Assembly (NCBI GenBank): GCA_965218775.1
Contig: CBDCLS010000004.1
Location: 1-64,000 of the forward strand
Origin: CAUZIZ01 sp965218775
GTDB lineage: Bacteria; Acidobacteriota; UBA6911; RPQK01; JAJDTT01
Reading direction: 5' to 3'
Length of the DNA stretch: 64,000 nt
The notes beneath the pieces are model-generated. The model ran no database searches, had not been told where the DNA came from, and saw only the letters and a list, made by a program, of their open reading frames with translations. Of this stretch, positions 9,248 to 17,871 are shown piece after piece. A program made the position numbers and the translations under genes. Position 1 is the stretch's first letter; every line of letters begins with the position of its first letter.

Positions 9248-11641
9248 ATGGAAGAACTGCTGAAACGCCGCCCGTTTGCTCTGATCGTGATGCTGCTTTT
9301 GGCGACGGTGGTCTGCAGACAAGACGGCACGGACTCGCAGCTGCCGACACCAGCCGAGGACATGACCGCAATGCGAGGCTTTCGCGTCGAACAAGTCTGT
9401 CGTATTCCCCGCAGGCTCGGGTCGTGGATTAGCATGACTTTCGATCCGCAGGGGCGTATCGTCGCGTCCGCCCAGTCAGGCCCGTTCTACCGCGTGACAC
9501 CATCACCGTTGGGCCAGCCGAATGTGCCGACGGAAATCGAAAAGCTCGAGATTCCGCTCGGCGGTGCTCACGGGTTGCTGTACGCGTTGGATAGTCTGTA
9601 CGCAGTCTTGGGGGCAGCGATGCCACAAACAGGGCTCTTCCGAGTGCCCGATACCGATGGGGCAGGGGACTACGGCAAACCGGAGCTACTGTTTGGAATT
9701 GACGGAGAGAATGAGCACGGCCCACATTCGGTTGTGCTCGGCCCCGATAAGAGTTGGCTCTACATCGTTGCTGGTAACAAAACGCAGATTCCCGCCGGTC
9801 TCACGAAAAGTCGACTGGCGTGGATCGATGGGACTGGGAACTTCGCGCCTCCCAGCTACCAGGGGTGGGTCGCTCGCTGCAGTCCGGATGGTCAACAGCG
9901 CGAGTTGTTCGCGGCTGGGTTGCGAAATGCGTTTGATATTGCCGTGAGCCCCGAAGGCGAGCTGTTCACATTCGATTCGGACAACGAAGGCTACATGGGT
10001 TCACCGTGGTATCGCCCTACGAGTGTATTCCATTTGACGAGCGGGGCCGATCTGGGATGGCGACAAGGGCCCGAAACTTTGCAGGCCTCGTATCCCGACA
10101 ACCCGGCACCTGTGATCGAAGTAGGACCAGGTTCCCCGACGGGAACTGTGTTTGGAGCCGGCACCAAGTTTCCGCCGAAGTACCGACGTGCCATGTTCGC
10201 CTGCGATTGGAGTTACGGTCGGATCTACGCCATCCACCTGAAGCCGGCCGGCGCGACCTACACGGCCACGGCTGAGATCTTTCTCTCCGGTCGGCCGCTT
10301 CCCGCAGCCGACATTCGAGTCGGACCGGATGGCGCACTCTATTTCCTCACCGGTGGACGCGGAGTGCAATCAGCGATCTATCGAATAACGCACAGTAGCC
10401 ATCTGGCTCCGCGCGAAGGGCTTCAAACACACGACTCTCAAGCACGCGCGCTCCGACAGCACCTTGAAGCTCTGCACGACCGCCCGCATCCAGGAGCGCT
10501 CGACACCGCGTGGCCATATCTCAAGCATCCCGATCGCGCTATACGCTACGCCGCCCGTGTTGCGATCGAGCATCACGACGAAGCCGTGTGGGCTCGGTAT
10601 GCGATCGAAGAGAAGAACCAACAAGCATCACTAGATGCCCTGCTCGCGCTTGCCCGGCGAGGCGATCCGTCACGCCGGTCCGACATTTTGGACGTTCTAA
10701 CACGCCGTTCTTGGCACAACCTAACCGACCTTCAGCGAGTTCACTTGCTGCGCGTCTATCAAATTGTCTTCAAGCGGATGGGAGTTCCGGGGCCGGATGA
10801 CAAGCGCAGGATTCTCGATCAGCTCGACGGCCTTTATCCACATCCAAGCATTATGATCGACCGGGAGCTGGCGACGGTCCTATTCTCGCTGTCCGCACCG
10901 CGTCTCTTTGATCGTACGATCGCGTCACTCGAACGCACACCGACGGCGATGCGACAGATTCACTATGTGCGACTCTTGGAGCAACTGGCTGCGGATCGTT
11001 GGAGTGACTCTCAGAAACAACGCCTGCGGTCGGCGCTGGAGGTAGAGCAGATCCGCCTTACTGCTGAGCGACCTTACCGTGACGTGAAGGACATACTTGC
11101 GTCGCTGCTGGCAACCATCGATGCCACCGGTTTCCAGCCGCCGGAAACGCAGTCACGAAAGGTAGTCAAGGAGTGGTCCCTCGCCGACCTGCTAACAGAC
11201 GTGACCCAAGAGAACCTGAGCGGTCGGGATCTGCAGCGCGGCCGCGCGGTGTATCGCGGAGCGCAGTGCTACACTTGTCATCGGATCGGCCGCACGGGTG
11301 GCACGCTCGGTCCGAATCTGACGGCGGTTGCCGCGCGGTACAGTTCGCGCGATGTGCTGGAAGCGATCATCGAGCCCAACAAGGTTGTCGCCGATCCGTA
11401 TCGTACGACGCTTTTCTTTATGAGCGACGGGCGGCAGATATCCGGACAGATCGTGGATCTAGGCCGCAGCGAGATCGAAGTGCGAACGAATCCGCTGCAG
11501 CCGTTCGAAAGTGTTCGATTGAAGGAGTCCGAGGTGGAAGAGATGCGACTGTCAAACGTGTCGCTCATGCCAGCCGGACTGGTCAACCATCTCACGCGCG
11601 ACGAGATTCTCGATCTGATGGCTTATCTGCTCGAGCGTTGA
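9248..11641 (+). CDS. PVC-type haem-binding propeller protein (sorbosone dehydrogenase-like plus cytochrome c domain)
   Basis: The 797-residue protein has an N-terminal hydrophobic export signal (residues about 8-22). Residues about 40-380 form a glucose/sorbosone dehydrogenase-like beta-propeller (FDPQGRIVASAQSG, GLRNAFDIAVSPEGELFTFD, VGPDGALYFLTGG), followed by a helical HEAT-like middle. A C-terminal cytochrome c-like domain carries CYTCH with C674, C677 and H678 binding a c-type haem. Proteins of this build are common in Planctomycetes, Verrucomicrobia and Acidobacteria and are thought to be periplasmic oxidoreductases acting on sugars; the substrate is unknown. The ATG at 9248 lacks a strong ribosome binding site, so the start is moderately certain. 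Confidence 0.85.
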   Translation: MEELLKRRPFALIVMLLLATVVCRQDGTDSQLPTPAEDMTAMRGFRVEQVCRIPRRLGSWISMTFDPQGRIVASAQSGPFYRVTPSPLGQPNVPTEIEKLEIPLGGAHGLLYALDSLYAVLGAAMPQTGLFRVPDTDGAGDYGKPELLFGIDGENEHGPHSVVLGPDKSWLYIVAGNKTQIPAGLTKSRLAWIDGTGNFAPPSYQGWVARCSPDGQQRELFAAGLRNAFDIAVSPEGELFTFDSDNEGYMGSPWYRPTSVFHLTSGADLGWRQGPETLQASYPDNPAPVIEVGPGSPTGTVFGAGTKFPPKYRRAMFACDWSYGRIYAIHLKPAGATYTATAEIFLSGRPLPAADIRVGPDGALYFLTGGRGVQSAIYRITHSSHLAPREGLQTHDSQARALRQHLEALHDRPHPGALDTAWPYLKHPDRAIRYAARVAIEHHDEAVWARYAIEEKNQQASLDALLALARRGDPSRRSDILDVLTRRSWHNLTDLQRVHLLRVYQIVFKRMGVPGPDDKRRILDQLDGLYPHPSIMIDRELATVLFSLSAPRLFDRTIASLERTPTAMRQIHYVRLLEQLAADRWSDSQKQRLRSALEVEQIRLTAERPYRDVKDILASLLATIDATGFQPPETQSRKVVKEWSLADLLTDVTQENLSGRDLQRGRAVYRGAQCYTCHRIGRTGGTLGPNLTAVAARYSSRDVLEAIIEPNKVVADPYRTTLFFMSDGRQISGQIVDLGRSEIEVRTNPLQPFESVRLKESEVEEMRLSNVSLMPAGLVNHLTRDEILDLMAYLLER

Positions 11642-11676
11642 CACCTCGCGCAAGCCGAAACAGAAGGAGAGCCCGA

Positions 11677-12114
11677 ATTGCGAAGAGATACCGTAGGAAG
11701 ATAGCCGAGGTACAGAAGATTCAAGCCGGCGTTGTCAGGGCTGCTCAGAAAGAGGGAAGCGTTTCCCTGGGCGGTCTGATTTCAAAGTATGGGAAACGGC
11801 TCGGCTTGAGGAATACACCGAGCGACAAGAACTTAGTGAAAAGAGAGCTGGCTGCCAGGACCTCTGATGTGAGCGCGAGCCGTAGGGGCAGAGAGCTCGT
11901 ATTCCAGGCCAAAGTCGCCAAGGCTGCACCATCGCCGACACCTGCAGCAACACCAAAGAAGCCCAAAGCCTCTCCACGACGGGCGTCAAAGGCGACCGGG
12001 CCCGACTTGAGAGCTATCCAAGCCTATGCGGCTCAGTTGGCCGCCGAAGTGGCAGGAAGCCTGCGTGACCAGATCAGCACTCTGGCCAGGATGGTGGAGA
12101 GGGCTGGGGGCTGA
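11677..12114 (+). CDS. Small basic Lys/Ala/Pro-rich hypothetical protein, unusual start
   Basis: A frame of about 145 residues follows the haem protein by 35 bp. It reads AKRYRRKIAEVQKIQAGVV at the start, has a Lys/Ala/Pro-rich linker in the middle (KAAPSPTPAATPKKPKAS) and a helical end (AIQAYAAQLAAEVAGSLRDQ). A good ribosome binding site AAGGAGA (11664-11670) is followed at normal spacing by ATT, not by ATG, GTG or TTG; no standard start codon is available soon after it in this frame. The protein could begin at ATT, or the frame may be a relic. Its composition suggests a nucleic-acid-associated protein, but I do not recognise the family. Confidence 0.45.
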   Translation: MAKRYRRKIAEVQKIQAGVVRAAQKEGSVSLGGLISKYGKRLGLRNTPSDKNLVKRELAARTSDVSASRRGRELVFQAKVAKAAPSPTPAATPKKPKASPRRASKATGPDLRAIQAYAAQLAAEVAGSLRDQISTLARMVERAGG

Positions 12115-12142
12115 AACGTAGCATGAATCACTTCTGCTCAGT

Positions 12143-12375
12143 CGCTCAGTTGTGATAGTCGGCATCCGATCCTACAGACAGCGTCCGATTTGATCGAAAT
12201 CGAACGGCCGCTTTCGCCTGAGGCTGTGTGAAAAGTCCAAAACCTCTTTGATTTAGGGGTCTCTTTACCCTTCCTACGACGGAGATCGTGGCTTGTACGC
12301 GATCCTATGAAGTCAAAATTTCAAATCCGAAATCATGAATGACTTTTCACACAGCCTCGCCTAGAAGCGGTCAGT
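12143..12375. repeat. Left arm of a ~230-bp inverted repeat
   Basis: The reverse complement of this stretch matches 14755-14993 along its length, including the MITE inside it and the outer sequence GATCAAATCGGACGCTGTC. The two arms bracket the tail-fibre-like gene at 12486-14468. Confidence 0.75.
12220..12358 (+). mobile_element. 139-bp MITE, copy A
   Basis: The element runs from GAGGCTGTGTGAAAAGTC to GACTTTTCACACAGCCTC, perfect 18-bp terminal inverted repeats, and is flanked by the 4-bp direct repeat GCCT (12216-12219 and 12359-12362). It has no coding capacity. Four more copies of exactly 139 bp occur at 14777, 17250, 17450 and 20015. Confidence 0.88.
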
Positions 12376-12485
12376 GGCGTTCAGATGGATGGACGAATGC
12401 TTGCAGTTCCTCGGTGTCCCATTATTATATATGTCCGACAGAGATCCCGTTAACTCTGGCTTTTGCGTGTCCCAAGGAGAATCCC

Positions 12486-14468
12486 ATGTTTCGACGACTT
12501 CCTCTATTCCTTTTCCTGACGCTGTTTTGTGTGAGTGCTCCGTTGGCCCAGTTTGGAGAAAAGGTCCAATACTTTCCTCAGTTTGCCGTTGGAGCAGGGG
12601 CTGAGAGCCAGTTCAGCATTCACAATCCACGACAATTGCCAATCACCGTGGAGATAGAGTTGCGCCGCTCGGATGGGAGCTTGTTTCGGAGTGAAGCCGT
12701 AGAAGTTGGAGCCGGGGCTACGGTGGATGTGGTCTTTTCCGATTCCGCTTCTGCTGTGACCGATGGATGGGCACAGCTCTCCTCCGATGGGGAGTTCACC
12801 GCCACCCTTTTCTACCGGATTGAAGGAGTGGGAAATGTGGGTGTGCTTCCCAGTGACAAAGCCGAGCAGTTGAAGGTATTCAATTTTGCAAGCGGAGGGA
12901 CCCGAACTGGTTTTGCCGTGGCCAATCCAGACCCGGACAGCTCGACCGACGTCTCCTTCAAGGTCTTCAACGATGCTGGGCAACTGCAAGGAGAGGGGAA
13001 CCTTCAGACACTGGGACCTTCACAACACAGCGCCCTGTTTCTTGACGAACCCCCTTTCTCAGCCGGCGGGGGCAACGGCACGGTGGAGCTGTTCAGCACC
13101 AGGCCGGTGGTGGCGGTGGCCTTACGCCTGGATCCAGCTATGACCGGCCTCTTGCTGGCGGGTGTGCCCGTGATTCTTCCCGGTCTTCCCATTCGAGGGG
13201 AGCTGAATGACGTGAGTCCCAACATCATTGGGGGATCGAGCAGCAACAGAGTGGGTCCTCCCCCGAACGGCAGTGACCCTGGTCCTACTGGAGACAATAC
13301 GGAGATGCCACAGGTGGTGGGGGCCACCATCAGCGGCGGTGGAAGTTCGGACTCAGAATTGATGAATACGGATGGGGAGTCAACTTTCCTCTGTCTTGAA
13401 GCTGGTACGGGCCAGGTCCCCTGTCTCAATCAAGTTACCGACAATTTTGGCACCGTTGGAGGAGGTGCCCAAAACCAATCGGGTTACTTCGGGACGGTTG
13501 GTGGTGGCTTCTTGAACACCGCCAGCGGGACCAGTAGTTCGACCGTGGGTGGTGGCTTCTTGAACACCGCCAGCGGGTCTTTTTCGACCGTGGGTGGTGG
13601 CAGCAGCAACACCGCCGGGACCAGTAGTTCGACCGTGGGTGGTGGCAATACCAACACCGCCAGCGGGCACAGTTCGACCGTGGGTGGAGGATCTGGTAAC
13701 ACGGCCAGTGGCTTTGGATCCACAGTGCCTGGTGGTTCTGGGAATATTGCCCAGGGACAATTTAGTTTCGCAGCCGGAAACAGGGCCGAGGCGTTGCACA
13801 GCGGCACGTTCGTTTGGTCAGACAGCAGCCAATTCGGTTCTTTTGATTCTTTTGTCTCAACAGGCGACTATCAATTCTTGGTGCGGGCAGTGGGGGGTGT
13901 GGGGATTAACACAAACAACAACACCCCCCGGAGTCTGACTGTGAGGGGCTTTGGTAACAACAGCGAGTTGATTGGTCTCAAAAACAACGCGGATCAAGAA
14001 AAGTGGCACCTCAACCTCAAAGGCGGCGGGATCAGCTTCACGGAAACTGGCGTTGCTGATTTTCGGCTGTTCCTCAAAGAAGGTGGCAACGTCGGTATCG
14101 GTACCGGCAATCCTCAATGGAAACTCGACGTCAATGGAGCCCTCTTCGTCAATGGAGCCATCCACCAGGAAGGAACCAGGCTTCACTCCGCCGACTACGT
14201 TTTTGAAGAGGGCTACGATCTACAATCCATAGAAGAACATGCGGAGTTCATGTGGCGGGAGAAGCATCTGCCTGCCGTGGGTGCAGGTGATAAGGACGGA
14301 CAGGGTCGAGAATACGTCGAATATGGCTCACGGATGCGCGGCATCCTTGAAGAGCTGGAGAAAGCCCATATCTACATCGAACAGCTCAATGACAAAATCA
14401 AGAGTCAGCAGGAAGAGATGGAGAACTTGAAGGCTCACATGGCTCGCCTTCGGGAGACGCCTAAGTAG
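12486..14468 (+). CDS. Secreted adhesin/tail-fibre-like protein with YadA-head-type repeats
   Basis: I start this 660-residue protein at 12486 because AAGGAGA lies six bases upstream and a signal peptide follows (MFRRLPLFLFLTLFCVSAPLAQ). Residues about 25-230 contain the secreted beta-domain shared with the genes at 3214 and 15399. After a Gly/Ser-rich linker, residues about 320-420 hold seven or so degenerate repeats of the type STVGGGFLNTASG, like the left-handed beta-roll of trimeric autotransporter heads. A tail-fibre-like domain (NVGIGTGNPQWKLDVNGALF) and a C-terminal coiled coil with LEELEKAHIYIEQLNDKIKS resemble S74-type chaperone domains. It is probably a trimeric surface fibre; its receptor is unknown. 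It lies inside a 230-bp inverted-repeat pair. Confidence 0.8.
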   Translation: MFRRLPLFLFLTLFCVSAPLAQFGEKVQYFPQFAVGAGAESQFSIHNPRQLPITVEIELRRSDGSLFRSEAVEVGAGATVDVVFSDSASAVTDGWAQLSSDGEFTATLFYRIEGVGNVGVLPSDKAEQLKVFNFASGGTRTGFAVANPDPDSSTDVSFKVFNDAGQLQGEGNLQTLGPSQHSALFLDEPPFSAGGGNGTVELFSTRPVVAVALRLDPAMTGLLLAGVPVILPGLPIRGELNDVSPNIIGGSSSNRVGPPPNGSDPGPTGDNTEMPQVVGATISGGGSSDSELMNTDGESTFLCLEAGTGQVPCLNQVTDNFGTVGGGAQNQSGYFGTVGGGFLNTASGTSSSTVGGGFLNTASGSFSTVGGGSSNTAGTSSSTVGGGNTNTASGHSSTVGGGSGNTASGFGSTVPGGSGNIAQGQFSFAAGNRAEALHSGTFVWSDSSQFGSFDSFVSTGDYQFLVRAVGGVGINTNNNTPRSLTVRGFGNNSELIGLKNNADQEKWHLNLKGGGISFTETGVADFRLFLKEGGNVGIGTGNPQWKLDVNGALFVNGAIHQEGTRLHSADYVFEEGYDLQSIEEHAEFMWREKHLPAVGAGDKDGQGREYVEYGSRMRGILEELEKAHIYIEQLNDKIKSQQEEMENLKAHMARLRETPK

Positions 14469-14754
14469 TTGTCGCTCCTGTCTATGGGGCCGTGATCACG
14501 GCAGGCCAACACCGAATCGTTAAGGAGCCTGATGGCGAACAGGGGTGGCAAGAGCAATCCGACTAGGAAAGTTAGGATGCCCCCAAGCAAGCTCCGTGGT
14601 TTCTTGGCCTTTGGACTGAGCCAGAAACGCGTCGGGTACCCCGGGCTCGATAATGTGTATAGCTCCTATTTGGAAACTGACAGCCCCTTTCGAAGCGCGC
14701 GTAAAGAGCGTCGGCTGCTCGTCTGCGGCAGTTCATTCGACGTTTCCGTGGAAG
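14469..14754. other. Intergenic region, no convincing gene
   Basis: A weak 80-codon plus-strand frame (14532-14774) has no family resemblance, and a minus-strand frame holds one hydrophobic stretch (SLLGGILTFLVGLLLPPLFA), possibly a relic of a membrane protein. I do not annotate either as a gene. Confidence 0.3.
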
Positions 14755-14993
14755 ACCTGAATGACCGCTTTTAGGCGAGGCTGTGTGAAAAGTCATTCAT
14801 GATTTCGGATTTGAAATTTTGACTTCATAGGATCGCGTGTAAGCCACGATCTCCGTCGTAGGAAGGGTAAAGAGACCCCTAAATCAAAGAGGTTTTGGAC
14901 TTTTCACACACCCTCAGGCGAAAGCCGCCGTTCGATTGCGATCAAATCGGACGCTGTCCGTAGGATCGGGCGCCGATTATCACAACTGAACCC
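14755..14993. repeat. Right arm of the ~230-bp inverted repeat
   Basis: It is inversely complementary to 12143-12375 and contains MITE copy B. The hairpin GAATGACCGCTTTTAGGC / GCGAAAGCCGCCGTTCGATT surrounds the MITE. Together the arms flank a 2.4-kb cassette with a single surface-protein gene. Confidence 0.75.
14777..14915 (-). mobile_element. 139-bp MITE, copy B (inverted)
   Basis: The same element as copy A but in reverse orientation, with target duplication AGGC at 14773-14776 and 14916-14919. Its right end carries CACACCCTC in place of CACAGCCTC. Confidence 0.88.
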
Positions 14994-15398
14994 ATTCTGA
15001 CCCTCCCTCACCCTACCACCCGCGCCACCCCAACAGTGGCAAACCCAGCGGTGACCACCAGCGCCGCGAAGATGCACGGCATCGGGTGGGCGTTTAGCGG
15101 ACGGAGAGACCTGGTCGAAGTTACGGCTTCAGGCTTGCTATCATGCCTTCTAGTCTGTTTGTGCCCGAGCACTTTTAAAGAGATAATGACTGGTTGGCCT
15201 CCGACTTGGATTGTTGAATTGGCTGCGGAGACAGGTTGGGATTCATCCAGCCGTTCTCCTTTGCTCAGTTGCGTGTAAGCCTCTCCTCTCTCTGCCTCTG
15301 TCGGTTGAGATGGATTTCAGGAGCGATGGGAGACTCAGCAAGCTTCGAGCAGAGGGAAGGGGCCTTAACCACAGTACGAAGGTATGAGGAGGTGGACG
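14994..15398. other. Intergenic region upstream of a secreted-protein gene
   Basis: No supported gene. The end of the region carries a strong ribosome binding site (GAGGAGG) for the gene starting at 15399; the rest shows no recognisable motif. Confidence 0.35.
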
Positions 15399-16123
15399 AT
15401 GTTCAGGATGCGACTATTGTCATTGGGGGTTGCTCTAGGTTACTGCTTTGTACCCCTATGGGCAGGGCAAGTCTCCGAGTTTCACCAGTTCGCTCACCTC
15501 GGAGATGGAGGTGGCATTCGAGCCGTCTTTCTGATCGGTACCGATGCGACTGACGAAGTCACTGTCAATCTCCGGTTTTTCAAATCAGATGGCTCGGAAC
15601 TATCCCTACGCATCGGGAATCAGACCGGTGCTTCGTTGAACTTTGCCGTTCCCGCGGGGGGGACGCTGCGGCTGGTCACAGCGGGAGACTCGGATCCCAT
15701 TCAAACGGGCTGGGCTCAAGTGTTTGCGACAGAGCCAGTTCGGGCCCAGCTGCTGTTCGAGATTCGAGTGGACGACAAGCTGGTGACGCAGGCGGCAGTG
15801 GATTCCTCGGAAGCCGTCCGCAACGCTTCGGTTTTTGTAGACCAGCGTTCCGATTCCAACACGGGCCTGGCCATCGCAAATACTTCGCAGTCCGGGCCGA
15901 TTCGAGTCATCCTGACCCTGCGGGCCAAGACGGCAAGACCGTGGCGACCGAAGAGCTGATTCTTCCCGCCTTGGGCCACGCGGCAAAGTTTATTTTCGAG
16001 TTGTTCAAGGAGGTGGGGACGGTTCAGGGAACCCTATCCATCCGCGCCTCTGGCCGATTCATCGTGGTGGCACTTCAACAAACGGGTCTGGTCCTCGGGA
16101 CTTTACCCCCGGTGAGCTCGTAA
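15399..16123 (+). pseudogene. Secreted beta-domain protein, frameshifted
   Basis: The gene starts at an ATG six bases after GAGGAGG and encodes a signal peptide (MFRMRLLSLGVALGYCFVPLWAG) followed by the same kind of secreted beta-domain as in the genes at 3214 and 12486 (FHQFAHLGDGGGIRAVFLIG, DSNTGLAIANTSQSGP). At about 15915-15930 the frame is lost; reading resumes one frame over with DGKTVATEELILPALGHAAK and ends at 16123 (LGTLPPVSS). A single-base indel explains this. Without it the protein would have about 240 residues. The next gene begins 16 bp downstream and may be in the same operon. Confidence 0.7.
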
Positions 16124-16139
16124 AGATGGAGGATATGCC

Positions 16140-16904
16140 ATGAGACACATCTTGCTTCCGGTCGTCTTCTTTCTGGCCTGGGCACCCATTGTGAATGCCG
16201 GGCCACTGGATGAGGAGTTTACTCAGCTAAGGGACCAGATCAACGCCGCCAATGTCACCCAGGACATCAAGAACTTTGCCCAGGGGTTTGTAGACTTTGC
16301 CAAAACCGTGATCGACACGCCTGGCCAGCTGACCTTTGTCTCGATGAAGCAGTTGGAGATTGTCAAGTGCATCATCAAGGACTTCTTTCCCTTCGACGAG
16401 AAGGTGCCCGTCATGGAAACCCTCAACGACATCGCGGAAAAGCTTCAGGCTAGTCCGCAGCCACCCAATCGCCCTACGCTTCTGCAGGAGCCACCTGTGG
16501 ATCCTCCGGACAAGGCCTGTAGCGTGCGCATCGAAGTACTCGACACCGACAGCGACACTTTCACCGTTCCCGATTTTGAACTCAATAGAAAAATCAGGGG
16601 AGCTTTCAAGGAGATCTTTCTGAAGGCCGTCCCTAGCGAGCCAGGGTCTGTGACCTGGTGTCAGGAGTTTATTTCTGTGCTTGGCCCATTAGAACGGATC
16701 GACCTGACTCAGGACGACGAAAAACTAGGTGTGAACGGAACACTGACGGGTGACGTGATCGGGATCGAGCTCAGGGAGCGGAGAGCTAGGGAACTGATCG
16801 ACGGAACTGTAAAATTTTGGTACTTCAGAATAGTAGCGAAATTTGTATCCTCAGATGGGCTAAGGAGATGTGAAGATTCCTTTAAGTTTTTCTGGAAAAG
16901 GTAG
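16140..16904 (+). CDS. Secreted hypothetical protein
   Basis: The 254-residue protein has a clear signal peptide with likely cleavage after VNA (residue 20), an amphipathic helical half (residues 25-110), a proline-rich hinge (PQPPNRPTLLQEPPVDPP) and a C-terminal half with four cysteines or fewer. A GGAGGA ribosome binding site precedes the ATG. I recognise no family. It follows the frameshifted secreted protein by 16 bp, suggesting cotranscription and an extracytoplasmic role. Confidence 0.6.
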   Translation: MRHILLPVVFFLAWAPIVNAGPLDEEFTQLRDQINAANVTQDIKNFAQGFVDFAKTVIDTPGQLTFVSMKQLEIVKCIIKDFFPFDEKVPVMETLNDIAEKLQASPQPPNRPTLLQEPPVDPPDKACSVRIEVLDTDSDTFTVPDFELNRKIRGAFKEIFLKAVPSEPGSVTWCQEFISVLGPLERIDLTQDDEKLGVNGTLTGDVIGIELRERRARELIDGTVKFWYFRIVAKFVSSDGLRRCEDSFKFFWKR

Positions 16905-17249
16905 GTGGGCAGTGTGGTAGAAAAAGCCGATCTTGAATCCTTGAAGAAACTCGACCCAACTACCTCCACACCCCTCAGTTACTTGGATCCCTGTTCGTCA
17001 AAAGGATAGTTACTCACCGATAGAGCGATCGGTTCAGTTTCGGCCAATTCGACTGGGAAGCCGCCTCCGTGAATGACCTGCTGTGTGGGCACCAGCTCGC
17101 TCAGTTGCAGGCCTACCACTGCCTACCACCCATTGACGTTGAACTTGGCCTTTCCGGACCAAAAAACGTCCCCCAGACGTCACCAGCAGCCACAAGCTTC
17201 TCGTGGTCGCCAGACCGCTTGGTCTGCGTTGAATGACTGCTCTAGGGCT
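16905..17249. other. Intergenic region with hairpin-repeat relic
   Basis: No supported gene. From about 17190 to 17249 (CAGCCACAAGCTTCTCG onward) the sequence matches 35993-36050 and, less well, 46364-46420, and ends in the left half of the hairpin repeat (TTGAATGACTGCT) that receives MITE copy C. Confidence 0.5.
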
Positions 17250-17388
17250 GAGGGTGTGTGAAAAGTCCAAAACCTCTTTGATTTAGGGGTCTCTTTACCC
17301 TTCCTACGACGGAGATCGTGGCTTACACGCGATCCTATGAAGTCAAAATTTCAAATCCGAAATCATGAATGACTTTTCACACACCCTC
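17250..17388 (+). mobile_element. 139-bp MITE, copy C
   Basis: Same element as copy A with end variants GAGGGTGTGTG and CACACCCTC. The 4-bp flanks are GGCT and GGCC (3 of 4 matching). Removing it restores the palindrome around CTCTAGGGCCCTTTAG. Confidence 0.85.
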
Positions 17389-17449
17389 GGCCCTTTAGCG
17401 GTCGTTCATTCGACATTTCCGCGGGAAACTTGAATGACCGCTTCTAGGC
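17389..17449. repeat. Hairpin repeat between MITEs C and D
   Basis: AGCGGTCGTTCATTC, a central palindrome TTTCCGCGGGAAA and GAATGACCGCTTCTAGGC lie in order, forming several nested inverted repeats. Related sequence occurs at 14729, 36040, 37079 and 61640. Confidence 0.65.
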
Positions 17450-17588
17450 GAGGCTGTGTGAAAAGTCCAAAACCTCTTTGATTTAGGGGTCTCTTTACCC
17501 TTCCTACGACGGAGATCGTGGCTTGCACGCGATCCTATGAAGTCAAAATTTCAAATCCGAAATCATGAATGACTTTTCACACAGCCTC
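17450..17588 (+). mobile_element. 139-bp MITE, copy D
   Basis: Perfect-ended copy with 4-bp duplication AGGC (17446-17449 and 17589-17592). Only 61 bp separate it from copy C. Confidence 0.88.
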
Positions 17589-17871
17589 AGGCGAAAGCGG
17601 CCGATCAGGGACGATCTACTCTAGTTATAGCCGGATTAGCGCTTATTCAACGCCTTCGGGGCAAAGCATCACCGCTTAAGTCTTTTTTGTCATTCTTATG
17701 GGAAGCTATCAGCTGGTAGAAAGTAGGACTTTGCTTTTTTGAGGCGAGTGGATCTCAACCAGCCATATATTTAAAAAATAAGTTTCGGGACGCAATTACC
17801 TACTACGGTTCAAGTAGGTTCATCTGCAACGGATGCGACGATCAAGTTCAGTCCATCACCCGGAACCGGCG
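17589..17871. other. Intergenic region with repeat relics
   Basis: No gene seen. 17592-17630 resembles the 3' flank of group II intron copy 2 (37083-37115), and 17731-17800 (TTTGCTTTTTTGAGGCGAG, then CATATATTTAA) recurs partly at 18759 and 20216, so this is a patchwork of dispersed repeats. Confidence 0.4.

Noticed and set aside
13440..13760. Possible CRISPR-like repeat array
   Set aside because: Repeats are in frame, coding for Gly/Ser/Thr-rich units, without unique spacers of constant length.
17073..17261. Short plus-strand frame of 62 codons near 17.1 kb
   Set aside because: No ribosome binding site, no resemblance to known proteins, and it runs into the MITE.
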